DNA of 64,000 nt from Epiperipatus broadwayi (lineage: Eukaryota; Onychophora; Udeonychophora; Euonychophora; Peripatidae): the NCBI GenBank assembly GCA_028023455.1, contig JAQFVV010006203.1:14050348-14114347 (forward strand), read 5' to 3'. Positions 37,173 to 48,762 of this stretch are shown piece after piece. How positions within the stretch are numbered: the first letter of the stretch is position 1; each line of letters starts with the position of its first letter. The translations under genes were made by a program, and so were the position numbers. The notes below the pieces were generated by a model. The model was not told the DNA's origin and did not search any database. It worked only from the letters and a program-made list of their open reading frames with translations.

Positions 37173-37640
37173 TTAATCAGTGTTCTGTAAGAGCATTCTG
37201 CTCCACATTTCACACCTTGTAGGAACATAACCACCCCATACCAATAAAAACGTTTTTCTTGGCCAAAATTTCAAACCTTTATAAAACATGTCATCCCATT
37301 CTTTTTCCATTTTTTTTTTCCAATATATCTTCTTGTTATCAAAGATCAGAGCACACCTAGATATCCATATTGCTCTCATTACATGCACAATAACTATGGC
37401 ATTATGAGGCTTGAATAAAACAATGTTTTCTTTAAATAAGAGTCTTAGATTCACAATAGGCTTATGAAAGACCATGGATCTCAAATCACTAAAGGCTGTA
37501 CATTCCTCCATCAGGTGAAGAAAGGTCTCGTCGGACCTGTTACAGCATTTGCATAGATCATCCAGGCCCATTTTCAGCCTTTGGTTTAAAAAAGTGGTGG
37601 TTGGCAAAATTCCATTTATCAATCTGAAAATAAATTTCAT
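37173..37640 (-). pseudogene. LINE ORF2 C-terminus: zinc-knuckle region
   Basis: 155 codons starting MKFIFRLINGILPTTTFLNQ, then LDDLCKCCNRSDETFLHLME with a following Cys, the C-x(1-2)-C...H...C pattern of the zf-RVT region at the end of L1/Tx1/R2-type ORF2 proteins. Two Trp-rich blocks follow (MRAIWISRCALIF, FLLVWGGYVPTRCEMWSRML). A 35-bp gap with a frame change separates it from the RT. About 150 bp of 3' UTR and the A tail follow. Confidence 0.85.
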
Positions 37641-37675
37641 AACAGACTGTGATGTACAAATAGATTGGAAATTTT

Positions 37676-38635
37676 TTAGAATTTTTTTAATGAGGCATTG
37701 AGCCAGGAGTTTTCATTAGAAAGCTCTCTATTTTTTAGCTCTTTATATTTTAAATTATCTAAGGTCTCTAAGTTTAGATCATCCTGGATATCCCTGTATG
37801 CAATCATCATATCATCAAAATAAGATACTCCATCCGACCCCAGGTTAGAATCTATATTAATATTCCGTGTTAGCGGCCTGAGCGAATTATCGTCAATGAT
37901 CCTTAAATAAGCTCTTGCCTTAATGAAGCTCACCGATGACTTAGGGTCAATTAAATTGAGACCCCCTTCTCCAATCGGTAGCTGCATTATTTTAGTAGGT
38001 ATCAGGCTATACTTCTTACCCCAAATATATCTTTTTGCCAATTGAATGATCTTAAGACTAGTGGCATTAAAGATTTTCATCCATGGTCCATAGTAAGAAA
38101 GCACACCAACAGCAATAGCGTTAAAAACCTTTGCTCTAGTTGTTTCATACAATTTAAATGGGGAAAAGGCATTTATTTTAGTTTCGATGATTTTTACAAC
38201 CAGTTTGTTCAAATGGGCACTCATTTTAGTTTTAGACAGATAGAGAGGCAACCCTAGAAAGGAGGAAGGCGTGCCCAAGAAGTCACATGGGATTCTCTTG
38301 TCAGTGGCCAATTGCCATGCAGCCGACTTGGAAGATTGAATACATGAGCCTGTAGAGATCTGAAATTTATTTAAGATGTTAAAGATTCTATGCACACTGG
38401 CCACATTCTCGAATATAATAATAACATCATCGACAAAGGCAGTGACATGAACAAAGGCACCAAGCTGAGGTAAGAAAATCCCATTGGTTGAGGCTTCTAT
38501 TTCCCTAATCATCAGATCCAGATAAACGGCAAAGAGGAGGGCTGCCAGAGGAGACCCCTGTGGGATCCCCCTTGACGGAACAAAGAAATTAGAATGCCTT
38601 GCAAAGTTTTTAAGCGCAATTCTCCCGTTGGTCAC
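37676..38635 (-). pseudogene. LINE ORF2: RT catalytic core and thumb
   Basis: In frame with the previous segment after its TAG stop; there is no true start here. Contains SRGIPQGSPLAALLFAVYLD (RT motif with PQGSPL) and VTAFVDDVIIIF, where the catalytic motif is FVDD rather than the usual FADD/YADD (about 38426-38437). Downstream FLGLPLYLSKTKM and WGKKYSLIPTKIMQLPIGEG match the thumb region of L1-like elements. It ends at 37676; a frameshift separates the last segment. Confidence 0.9.
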
Positions 38636-40171
38636 CTAATTGTTGATTGCTGTAATTAGATTCTCCTCACCCTCCACAAGTGGTGCCAATGAACTAGACA
38701 GAAATGACCAATCAACCACATCAAATGCAGATTTAAAGTCTATCTGCATTGCAAAGAATTGAGTTAACTTATTACACCTGGCATATCTGATTGCATCCTG
38801 GATCTTCATAATTGCATCGGTTGCTCTCTTACCTTTAATAGCGTAATGAGCCACTGAAATTCTATTTTTTATTCTATTATACAATTTCTTCAATATAATT
38901 CTAGCAAATATTTTTGAGTCAATGTCCTCGATAGTAATATTTCTCAGGTCATTTACATATGGGATGTGTATATTCCTATTCTTTTTTATACAAAAAATTA
39001 TTCTGTTATTAATCATTGGCCAATCTACTGGTTGTGCACACAACTGATTGTAATATTTTGCAAGCACTTCAATTATCAAGTAAGATATTGATTTATAAAT
39101 TCTGGCAGGTATAGAATCATGAGCAGTAACTGTGTGATTTGATAGTCTAGTTATTTCCTCACTAATATCCAGGTGTGAGATATACTGCTGATCCTTGGCC
39201 ACCATCATCCTTGGCCAATGGTCTGAATTCCTTTCATCATTTCCCATAGTGTTTTGCAGATTTTTATATATGTGCTGATCCACATGCAGCCCTGACAAAA
39301 CCTCTCCATTCTCAGTTTTGACACATGTGATACCTCTAGACTGAGGCACGTACACCTTGGCATAGTTCAATGTTGGTTTTATGATGCAGGCAATATTAGG
39401 GAGTATCTTTCGCAATCTTATAGCATATATTTCTTCCTGCATTTTCTCATAGATGTCATTATATTCTTCCTGCAGGGAGTTGATCAATGAGCGATTATTA
39501 GATAGAGTAGTTAAAGAATGCAAGGTTTTAGCAATGTCATTTAAGCGGGATTTCATTTGGTTTTGAGACAAATCCAGTTCCATTCCAGAAGAACAGACAT
39601 CAGATATAAGTTTTTTCAATCTAATCCACGCCACACATGGAGACAAGGCTGTTTGCTTAGTGAAGTAACAAGAAGCTACAATTAAATTCGATCTCTGATC
39701 ACAGGTCAAATTGAATGAATTACTAATATTTTTTTTTATGCTAAACTGGTAGCTATATTCTGGATCCCTGTCATAGAGCCCAACCACCAACTTTACACGC
39801 AGGTGATCAGAGAAAGCAACAATTGAAGTATCAATTTCAACATCTTTTATCTTAGATCTCGAAATGAAAAACAAATCAATCAGTGATGAGTAACGACTAT
39901 TAAAAAAAGTAAAGGCATTTGCTCCATATTTACTTTGACATGGCAGCACATCAATATCCTGCAACTTATTTTTTAGCTGAACTGGAATGTCCTGAAACAT
40001 GACATTAAAATCCCCTCCAATTATTACTATTCCTGGCCGCAGAGTCAAGTGGAACTGCATCTCTTTAATAATTTTGGGCACCTCCCTTCCTCTATTTGTC
40101 GAATAAATTGCTACAACATAGTGCATCAGTTCTTGCATTTGAAAAGAGATTACTATGTGATTGATCTGCAT
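38636..40171 (-). pseudogene. LINE ORF2 middle: endonuclease end and RT start
   Basis: 511 codons. Early residues carry VVAIYSTNRGREVPKIIKEM, GIVIIGGDFNVMF and later FFISRSKI with VAFSDHLRVKL (the SDH active-site word). Then a spacer leads to the RT: YNRIKNRISVAHYAIKGKRA, DAIMKIQDAIRYA and FAMQIDFKSAFDVVDWSFL (first catalytic Asp of RT). It ends at an in-frame TAG at 38636-38638; the next codons continue the RT in the same frame, so this is a single nonsense change. Confidence 0.9.
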
Positions 40172-40449
40172 ATCTGCATACTTATGATCCGCACCTTATA
40201 AATTTTAGACTTTATATTAATTAGAATGGCAACACCTTGTGCCGGTCTAATGTTCTGCTTGTACAATAATAGACCTTTTCGTTTAATTTGATCGATAAAC
40301 TGTTCAGGTGTGTTTACATTTATCTTTGTTTCTGTTAGAATAGCAATATCAAATTTTTGTGAAGCAAGATAATCAGTAAGCTTTAGTACCTTGTCATGGC
40401 TGTTGATGCCTCTAACATTAATGGTGACTATATTTAATGACTTATACAT
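40153..40449 (-). pseudogene. LINE ORF2 start: AP-endonuclease N-terminus
   Basis: Begins MYKSLNIVTINVRGINSHDK, followed by DYLASQKFDIAILTETKI and QGVAILI. N-V-R-G-I and the catalytic-site word TETK are hallmarks of APE-type endonucleases of non-LTR elements. The frame ends at 40153 while the next frame starts at 40171, so one frameshift in this overlap separates it from the rest of the domain. Confidence 0.88.
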
Positions 40450-40467
40450 AGTGCGGATCCAAAGATT

Positions 40468-40957
40468 TCATTGCCTTATACTACTATAGCCACTTTCATG
40501 ACCACAATCATTCATATTAACACCAGTCTCATTATGGTATAGATTTACTATTTCCAGTTCCATTTCATTTTGGTTTAGTTTCTCTGTTTCAAGTTCTGAC
40601 TCAGTTATAGATGGGTGCCTTCCAGGGACATTTGACAGAAAATGTTCTATTTGCTTTTTTTTTTTTTCCTTTACTTCAGTTTTCTCTATATCAGTTATGT
40701 CAACATGCTTATTATTATCATTATTAATTATGTTGTTTTCCGTTTTCTCTATATCATTTACCTCAACGTATGTTTCTTCATTTTCCATAATTGCTGAGCT
40801 TTCATCAACTAGGCCCTGCCTCTGTATTTGAGCAGGTGCAGCATTATCTAGTTCGAGATCATCAATAATTTCCTGCTCGTATATAAGTTCTTCATCAGGA
40901 GTATTATTTACAACATTAGCCCAAGATTTTAATGGAGCTATGTTACAGTAGTGATTT
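40468..40957 (-). pseudogene. LINE ORF1, C-terminal remnant
   Basis: The open frame extends beyond the Met at 40788 right up to the insertion edge at 40957, including PLKSWANVVNN and PDEELIYEQEIIDDLELDN. It continues with an acidic, Asn-rich, Lys-rich low-complexity tail (VDITDIEKTE, VKEKKKKQIEHFL). The SWANVV word resembles the linker before the RNA-binding part of some ORF1 proteins, but no RRM or zinc knuckle is visible. It ends at a stop about 20 bp before the endonuclease ORF, the spacing expected between ORF1 and ORF2. Confidence 0.65.
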
Positions 40958-41239
40958 AATAGATTAGATTTTTAATTATATGTAATAGCTGTTATAATTT
41001 ATATATATATATATATATTAAGATGATACTAATGATATTCTAATGATGTAATAAATTCAAGATATATGTATAATAATACAAATGAAATAAACTTTTGTAA
41101 AAAATTATATATTTGTATAATTTATATTTTCATTGTGAATGAGAACTGGATTAATGAAGTTTCCATTTTTATAAATCAGACTTGTATCCAAGATTGATAA
41201 AAATATGTTCCTGTAATATCAGTCTTATAAAATCTATAT

Positions 41240-43240
41240 TTGTTAGTGAACTTGAACTTTCTCTTGATTGTCTTAAACTAGGAAAAAGCTATGGAGCCGA
41301 TAGTATACTCCCAGAGTTCTTAAAAATTTAAGATATCAAACCAAAGCGTAGTAACATTTGTACAGAAATTATTCCAAAAATTTGACATAAAAGCAAAAAT
41401 ATAGCAGTCTTAAAACCAAATAAACCCAGCAATGAATCAAATATTTATTGTCCAATACTATTATTATGTAATCGTACAAGATTTTTGGAAGAATATTATT
41501 AAGAAGAATTTTCCCAATACATGAGAGCCATTTATCTATAGAGCAGGCTGGGTTTAGGCCAGGAGAAAGTTGCTGTGAACAAATTTTATCTTTAACATTT
41601 CACATTGAAAAAAATGTTCGAAGTAAATTTAAAACTGATGTTACCTTATTGATCTAATCTCAACCTATTATTCAGTTTGGAAAGTTAGTCTAAAATAGTC
41701 CATGGTCAGATTCAGTTCTTTCATCTACTTTATTTAATATATTTATCAGTTATTTTAGAAACAAATTGCAGGTAAGTTTTTTTTTGCTGATGATATTATT
41801 TTGACTTGTCAAAAAGATCTCTTTCTGAAATAGAAAAGTCTCTCAATAAAGATATAAAAAGATTGGAAATCTTATCAAAGAATGCAATCTTATTCTAATC
41901 TAATGAAGATAGTTTGCACAATTTTTTTGTCCAAACAACAGGGAATTATCTTCAATTCAAATATAATCTTTTGCAATAATAAACTGAAATATGATCCTGT
42001 TCTGTGTTATTTAGAAGTAACCTTGGTTTATAGTCTTATTTTTCCTCTCCTTATCTAGGATTAGGTCAAAATTAATTTCTAGGAATAGCCTTCTTGGAAA
42101 ATTGGATGTTACTACTTAGAATTAAGATACGAGTATTTTACTGATGACTTTCTTTGCACTAACATATTCTCCTGGTAAATACTGTATCCCTGTTATGGAA
42201 TAAAAGCTCCTACTCTTAAACTTCTGACACTCAATATTACCATGAGAAATGTTATTGGTAAATTCTAGTCCAGGAGTCAGCAAACTTTTTAACATGAGCC
42301 TTTTTTTTTTTTTTAAAAAAAAAAAATCCCCTACCCTCTCTCTTTAAAGAGCCACAAGAAAAATCCCCTTCCCCCCATTAAAGAGCCACAAGGAAAGCGG
42401 TGAAAAATATGTTCATGAAAAATATGAATTTCTGAATGGCTCTGGATATGTTTTATGTATTTTAATAATAGAACATAATAAGAATCTGTATACATCCTGA
42501 AGAAAATAAAAATTCTCTTGAAAAAAAAGTAAATTATTTTGGCAATTTGATTTATTCACAAAATTTCTATTATTTTAACATTCATTATATACAATACTTA
42601 TTATTCTATAACAAGTCTGAATTCAAGAAACAATGTAAAGTGCATTTGTCCTTTCCTAGAGTCATCATAATATTTATTTACAAATCGCAAGAGGAAATAA
42701 AAAATGTATTTATGTTTATCATGATAAAAAGAGCCATAAGATTGGAATCAAAGAGCCACATTTTGCTGCTCTAATCTACTTTTTCAGTGACTTACTGTTT
42801 ATTCACATCTTTTTTTACCAGACTTCAGAAAAGACTTGCCTTGCAGAAAATGTAAAAAAAAACTTTTAAGCAGATTAGACTTGCTAGTTTCACCTCCTAA
42901 GACTCATCTCAAATCAAGATCTTTTTTTGAATGTTCGGCAAAGAATTTATAATCGAAGAATTGTGGCACAAAAAAATGAAAATTTTAGAAGGTTCCAAAC
43001 AAATATCTTTTTTCAGGCCAACAAACTTCCTAGATGTAACCAAAGTCTCATCAGCAAATTGAAGGCAACCTATGGTTGTTGTCCAATCTGTTTCATAAAT
43101 GTAATTTAGCTGCCCTGATCTACAAGAATGTGGATAGACACAAATAATGAACCACAAAGTTAATGAGTGTCAAATCTATGGTTACAATGACTAAATTGAA
43201 GGAATGAATCTATCTTCTGGTTGGAATTTCTACAATTTTA
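41240..43240 (+). pseudogene. Jockey-like LINE, decayed and split by a hAT element
   Basis: Before the hAT insertion the + strand reads, with breaks, LKLGKSYGADSILPEFLK, AVLKPNKPSNESN near 41410, EQAGFRPGESCCEQILSL-like words near 41540-41590 (in shifting frames), FADDIILTCQKDLF at 41783 on and LEVTLVYSLIFP near 42010. After it, 43020-43210 gives LDVTKVSSAN, QECG and QIMNHKVNECQIYGYND, matching the jockey-type end (NRIRTxxGRC .. CDCG .. QTMxHIVxECP). So one element continues on both sides of 42271-42768. Many stops; inactive. Confidence 0.8.
42271..42768. mobile_element. Non-autonomous hAT element inserted in the jockey-like LINE
   Basis: Starts CAGGAGTCAGCAAACTTTTT, a hAT-type end, after TTCTAGTC; the right side ends near GCTG followed by CTCTAATC, an imperfect 8-base match to the left flank. 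The last few bases of the right inverted end seem lost. It shares a stretch with the element at 58343-58800 in opposite orientation: chance translations of both give SxPRVIxIFIYK and QEEIKNVF, showing DNA-level homology. A T13/A12 run near 42301-42326 forms a hairpin. The small frame at 42547-42774 is not a gene. Confidence 0.75.
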
Positions 43241-43568
43241 CAATTTTTTTGTGTGTGTGATATTTAATATAAAAAAATAAATCATATGCTAAAAAAATAA
43301 AATTTCAAATCTTGATAAATGTACATCTAGACTGATTTATATATATATGCAAAAATCTACAAAAACAAAATTTATATAATCTATTTATTACATTTTCTAA
43401 TTTATATAATATTTTTTTGTTTTTAAAATGGTATATATTTGACATTTATATATATTACCATTTATATCCTAAATAATATTTTAGTTTTTTAAAAATATTA
43501 TTTAATCAAAATGCCTTTTCTATCACAAACTAAGTTATTCTTTAGCTTTATTAGTAATATAGAAATCA

Positions 43569-43952
43569 ATAAACATCACATGATCACCATTTCTTATGCT
43601 TGCTCTTAACTGTTATTAAAACAGGCAAAACTCACTATACGTAGTACCACTCAGTGCAAGCCAGAGTAATCAATGGATGCCAGAAGGCTTGTGCATAAAA
43701 TCCCCATCTAGTGCCTACTCATTCAATATCCCCAGACTAGTTTCTGGCTTGTGACCTTCGTCAGTGAGGAGCCTTGTGCAGTGCTCTCAGATCCAAGGCT
43801 CCTCGCTGACGAAGGCCACAAGCCAGTATCTAGTCTAGGGATATTGAATGAGTAGGCACTAGGTAGAGATTTTATGCACAAGCCTTCTGGTATCCATTCA
43901 TTACTCTGGCTTGCACTGAGTGGCAATACATATAGAGAGTTTTGCCTGTTTT
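43569..43952. repeat. Palindromic repeat family, copy B, with 13-bp flanking repeat
   Basis: The left side has the full tail (AAACATCACATGATCACCAT ... AACAGGC), then the arm from about 43631 (AAACTCACTATACGTAGTAC). The right arm ends GAGAGTTTTGCCTGTTTT. The arms pair through most of their length around a centre near 43790 (CAGATCCAAGGCTCC and its complement). The 13-base word AATATAGAAATCA lies on both sides (43556-43568 and 43953-43965), a target duplication too long for hAT or Tc1 but typical of LINE-driven insertion. Confidence 0.9.
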
Positions 43953-44569
43953 AATATAGAAATCATATGTACCTGAAAATACATTTTGATTAACCATTTT
44001 ATATATATATATATATTTATCAAAGTAGTATTTGTTATATATGAACATAATTTTATAAAAAATATTTAAAAAATCTGTATATTGGTATTTATTTTTATTA
44101 CATATACTATTAATAAAAAACTTATAATTTTTTTTATCTTATTAATGTAATATTTTCTTTATATTTTATTGATAATTCTGTGATTTCACACACTTTGGAT
44201 GTCATATTAATAATTTTTATTAGTCACTCTTAAGACTAAAGATTATAGAAAATAACACTACAGAAATACTTTGATGTCATATTTCAGCCACAATAGTTTT
44301 AACAATCTTAAAAGTGTAAAGTATACTTGTGTATGTAGTAATTGACTTATCTTATAAAACGACAACTTAAGGTATTTGAATTGTGACACAGAAATAATTA
44401 TTTCTATAAAATAAAAATTAGTTTTAAATTATTTTAAAGGTAACAAAGCATTAATTTTATTTGATCAGATTTAAGGAACAATTTTTAGCCGAGTAAGAGG
44501 TATCTGATTAATTAGATAATCCAATATATAGGCCTAAATAATTTGGCTGATATATTAACTAACCTTTTT

Positions 44570-45004
44570 TCACAGAGGCAAAACTCTCCATACAGTAGCA
44601 CCACTAAGTGCAAGCCAGAGTAATCAATGGATGCAGGAAGGTTTGTGCATAAAATCCCTATCTAGTGCGTACTCATCCAATATTCCCAGACTAGTTTCTA
44701 GCTTGTGCTTTCATCAATGAAGAGCTTTGGATCTGAGAGAACTGCACATAGACCTTAGGATTGGTCTAGGTGCAATGCTCTCAGATTTAAGATTTTTCAT
44801 TGAATGAAAATCACAAGCTAGAAACTAGTTTGGTAATATTGGATGAGTAGGCACTAGATAGAGATTTTATGTGTAAACCTTCCTGCATCCATTGATTACT
44901 CTGGCTTGCATTGAGCGGCACTATTGTATGGAGAGTTTTGTTTCTGTGAAAACAGCTTGTATGAGCATAAAGAATGGTGATCATGTGATGTTTGATAGTT
45001 TATG
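44570..45004. repeat. Palindromic repeat family, copy C
   Basis: The left arm begins GGCAAAACTCTCCATACAGT at about 44578, the right arm ends ..GTATGGAGAGTTTTG near 44942, followed by the tail (AACAGCTTGTATGAGCATAA ... GATCATGTGATGTTT). The centre carries AGACCTTAGGATTGGTCTAGG. The 10-base word TAACCTTTTT occurs at 44560-44569 and at 45005-45014, which may be the target duplication. Divergence from copy B is moderate. Confidence 0.88.
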
Positions 45005-46437
45005 TAACCTTTTTACAATGTAAATTACATTTTGGGTTGTATTTATATACAAAATTTACATTTAAAAAATAAATACTATTGATTTATTTTCAGGTATTTA
45101 TTTAGTTTATTATATTGTTTTAATAAAATCATAAATCTTTAAAGAGTAGTAAAAATATCAAAGGAAAATGATTTTTTTTAAATTAGAATTTAGCTTTTAT
45201 GCTTATTAAAGCTAAAAGTTAATATCTTTTGAAACTATGACTTTTTTTTTTTTTTTACACAATTAAAGTTCCTGCTATTTGAACTTGTTACAGACCTTAT
45301 TAATAAATTTCCATAAAATAAATCTTAATAGTTTAAAAAAAAAAGAATATATATAAAAAATATTGTACAATGTAAAAAGTGATATAAAAAATTATAATTT
45401 TAAGATTTTATTGTTTTTGTTAGAAAAATTCAATTATTATCACGTGAGAATTGCAGTATTAAAGAATTTACTACTCATATATATTTTTAAATTGGCATGT
45501 TCTGTATGTATATATAAGATGATGATCATACCCATTGATATCTTTACCTTGGTGTGTGGATTCCTTAAAACTTTAGGGATTAAACTTGTAATCTTGGACT
45601 ACCCGAGATCAGTGTCAACAATAACATTACTACTGGAAGAGTCTGGCAGCTTTTGATGAGATACGAGCTAGACTATTTTTACTGGCCTGTTGATGAAGAT
45701 TTTTCAATTATTAAGATATTTTGACTTATAGTCAATCTATTTAGTCGTTCAATATTCATTGTAAATGGGTATTTAATTATTCTTAGTGAGAGTATAAACA
45801 TTATGAAGTAGTTGAATTCAGGAGATTAAAATCCATGCAATAATTACAAAACAAAAAACTTCATCTTAGGTACCTCTTTCATAATGTGTGACACATTACT
45901 ATTACACACTTACAGATGCTGACCCCATGGTGTTCTTTTACTTAATTTATCATAAATGTTTTAATGTATGTGTGTACATATATAATAATGCAGTTGTGCC
46001 TACCCTTTAACTTAGCTGGAATCAATTTAGAATTTAAAAATTTTAGGCAACCTGCAGATAAATTTTACATTTTTAATATTTCAATTTAAAATTTTTTTAA
46101 TGCACAAATAATTAAAATTTATAATATGATAAAAATAAGAAAAATGTAATTATACACTCTTATACTCCTATTTGTTATGGATTTAAATACAGGAAAAACA
46201 TATTTTAAAGTGAAAACTGACATTGCATGTCTTCGACTAATCTATTGTACTCTCACGCATATGATGGTATACCTAAAGTCATGTAATCATTCAGATATTC
46301 GTTCGTTATCCTAGATCAGAACATTGATTTTGAAAAGTTCATTGTTGAAAAAACTATTTTGCAAAGGTAAGTTGACCCAAAGCAGGAGTTTAACTATTGA
46401 AAAGTTTTGTTTAAGGGTGGATGTATTTTCTTCTCTA

Positions 46438-48212
46438 CAGGTGTCCAAAAATTAATTATAGATCAGATTGAAAATCAGTTATTTCTATATTAGTGGCATT
46501 TTTATTTATTATACTTGCAATCTGTTGTGATATTTCAGAAATATTAATATCAACAAATGAATTTAAAATTATTGAAGCAATTGGCTGAATTTTACCAAAG
46601 TCAGAAAATCTAATTTTGAAATTATTTTTAAGTTTAGTGGGATTCTCAGAATATTTTTCTGTTTTGATTTTCTTATATTTCTTAATGTAGTTCTTCAAAT
46701 TTGAAAAGTGATTAAAGTTGCATTCCTTTATTTGGGATATCACAAAATGTAATTTTGATTTAAATGCATTTACACTTCCTATTAATTCAATAATAGTTTT
46801 TTGTTTCCCCTGAAATTCAAGATTGAGTATATTCATTTTTGTTGTTATGTCTGTAAGAAAAGCTAAATCAGATCATTTATGACCACTAAGATCTTCATAA
46901 GTTTTGTTTCAGGATTCTACAAATTGTTTTATCTCTGGAAAAAGCTCTAAAAATCATTGTAGGACTTCTTCTTTCTTTGTTAAGCCATCGAGGTTCAGAA
47001 TGTAACAATAAAGTCTCATACTCAGCATCAAGTTCGTCAGACTGTATCTTGAATAATCTGCTCTGAAATGGTCTTGCATGAATAGAGTTTATAATATTTA
47101 GAACAACTTTTATGACATGTTCATAATGCAGCACTTTTGTGCATAATGCTTGTTGATGTATGACGTAGCGATAGTGCAAAACGTTTGAAAACTCAGCACC
47201 ATCTGTTATGGACTTTTTGAAGTGCGAGATTAATTTCTTTAATGTGATTTTTAATAACATAGTACATGTCCTCTCCATCTTGTATTTTCTTTTAATGGCA
47301 AAACTGACGGTATATTTTCTTTTACTGAGCAATCAATTAAAGACCATTCTTGTAGAAATATTTATTTGAGCTATATTGCAAATGTCTATTGATTCATGAC
47401 ACTGTAAACTTAAAAAAAAGTATATTTTTGTAAATCATTTTTTACTTGTGTTTTGATATTTTCAGACATCGCTTATTTCATGGATGACTGAATATCTGGA
47501 TAATTGAACTTCTTGGATAGATGAAATAATTAGTTCTTATTTTGAAAGTCTTGAAATAATATCTCCAATGTAGAAAGCATTGCTTCTTTAATTAGTTTAC
47601 CATCCTCAAAAGGTTTTTTATGTATTGATAGTATATTTGCAACCTTAAATGATACAATTGTAGCAACTTTAATTTTATACAGATCCTGATAAACATTGAA
47701 TGATGGGAAATTAATGCAGTTTCTAATTCTTTCACTTTAAATTTTCTTAAATTGCTGTTAGAAGGATATTCAGTTCCATATTTTTCATGAACTGTTATGA
47801 AATGTTATTTTATGGTGCATTTTCCCCTCACAGCATTTGTTGAACCCAAATAAAACAAATACATTTGTTCTTAAAAATAAATAAAACAATATTTCTGTTT
47901 AATGAGGTAATACAAAATAATTATTAGTATATTGACAATTAATCTACATAGAACAAGCATATATTTTTATACTTGGATGAAACCACCTGTCAGTTATTGT
48001 ATAACTTTGAAAATTTACTTTGTGTAAAGAAGGATTATAAAATAAGTCAACTTATTGCTCTCGGTATCTACATCTTTATGTTGTGCTTCTATGGTAGGAA
48101 AGTAAAGCTGCTTGGAGCTGCTGCATCATCAAGCTTGCATTGTTCATAAAATGTCACAATAAAAGGTTGTGCAAGCTACATGTGGCTCATGAGCTATGGG
48201 TTGTCATCTCTA
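46438..48212 (-). mobile_element. hAT transposon with dead transposase
   Basis: The left edge CAGGTGTCCAAAA and the complement of the right edge, AGAGATGACAACCCATAGCT then CATGAGCCACATG, resemble the ends of hAT elements of the ZBED5/GTF2IRD2-like type, though the right edge has lost the canonical CAG. Inside lie transposase remnants on the minus strand. No 8-bp flanking repeat is evident, so the borders are approximate. Confidence 0.7.
46456..47900 (-). pseudogene. hAT transposase remnant (ZBED5/GTF2IRD2-like)
   Basis: Minus-strand pieces in order: KCCEGKMHHKITFHN near 47820 (after a BED-type finger), KVANILSIHKKPFEDGKLIK near 47620, then at 46895-47332 IHQQALCTKVLHYEHVIKVV and the strong block INSIHARPFQSRLFK with DAEYETLLLHSEPRWLNKER. 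Finally at 46456-46836 comes MNILNLEFQGKQKTIIELIG with VNAFKSKLHF. The HxQAL, NxIKxRxLxxRLF and LLLHTExRWLSRG motifs are characteristic of this transposase family; here WL-S-R-G has become WLNKER. Several stops and frameshifts; inactive. Confidence 0.85.
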
Positions 48213-48277
48213 TAATAATATATAACGTATGTATATATACATAAATCCAATAAAGGACAAATGCAGCAAATTTTTTC

Positions 48278-48615
48278 CCACACTATGGTGCCACCTAGTG
48301 TAAGTTCTAATAATCATTAGATGCTAGAAGGTTGTGCATTATAATTCCTGTCTAATGCCTTCCTTTCCAATATCCCCAGCTAGTTTCTAGCTTATGGCTT
48401 TCATCAGTGAGTAGCCTTAGATCTGGGAACAGTAACATAAGCTAGAAAGTAGTTTGGGGATGTTAGATGGGAAAGCCTTATATAGTGATTATAATGCATG
48501 ACCTTCCTTCTATCATCTATCAATTATTAAAGCTTGGCACTTTTGAGTGGAAAAATATTGCTGCTGCTTTAACAACTTGGGTAAGCATAAAGAAAAAGTT
48601 ATGTGATGTTTTAAT
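48278..48615. repeat. Palindromic repeat family, copy D (diverged)
   Basis: Starts about CCCACACTATGGTGCCACCT and ends with the tail AACAACTTGGGTAAGCATAA ... GTTATGTGATGTTTT. The arms contain CTAGCTTATGGCTTTCATCA and AACATAAGCTAGAAAGTAGT plus matching outer blocks, so the foldback is clear but worn. It sits only 150 bp upstream of exon j and is the most diverged of the long copies. Confidence 0.8.
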
Positions 48616-48762
48616 GATTTAAAGAAAAAAATAATATTATAAATTGCAGTTAACTTTTCTCAGTCTTTCATTCTATCTGTATCATAATTTATTAATATTT
48701 TATGTTAACTTGCAGAAATTGAAATAAGTTATTTTGATTATAAATATCTTTCTATCTTTTAG

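Larger units (their letters stand above)
37023..40957 (-). mobile_element. 5'-truncated L1/Tx1-like LINE, recent insertion
   Basis: A minus-strand insertion of about 3.9 kb between perfect 16-bp direct repeats, with an A tail at its 3' end (T tract from 37023). It carries the end of ORF1, an AP-endonuclease, reverse transcriptase and a C-terminal zinc-knuckle region. The 5' edge cuts ORF1 in frame, so most of ORF1 and the promoter are missing. Lesions are few: a frameshift near 40153-40171, one TAG stop at 38636-38638, and a frameshift in 37641-37675. The clade call is tentative, from the overall domain layout and the INVRGINSHDK-type start. Confidence 0.85.
36590..48762 (+). other. Intron 9
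   Basis: The largest intron, 12.2 kb, ending the PH domain. In order: a young LINE on the minus strand (37023-40957), a jockey-like LINE (41240-43240) split by a hAT element (42271-42768), palindromic copies B and C, a dead hAT transposase element (46438-48212) and palindromic copy D. Between them, 43250-43555 and 45010-46430 are AT-rich with TA runs and no recognised motif; the 97-codon frame at 45363-45656 matches nothing I know. Bases 36660-37006 hold nothing nameable. Confidence 0.8.

Noticed and set aside
42547-42774. Similarity between translated frames at 42547-42774 and 58296-58523, suggesting a small gene family
   Set aside because: Both frames lie within copies of the same non-autonomous hAT element; the similarity is explained by DNA homology, and the frames run over the element ends.
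43723-43926. 67-codon minus-strand frame with balanced composition
   Set aside because: It spans the palindromic repeat copy B and reads through both arms; not a gene.
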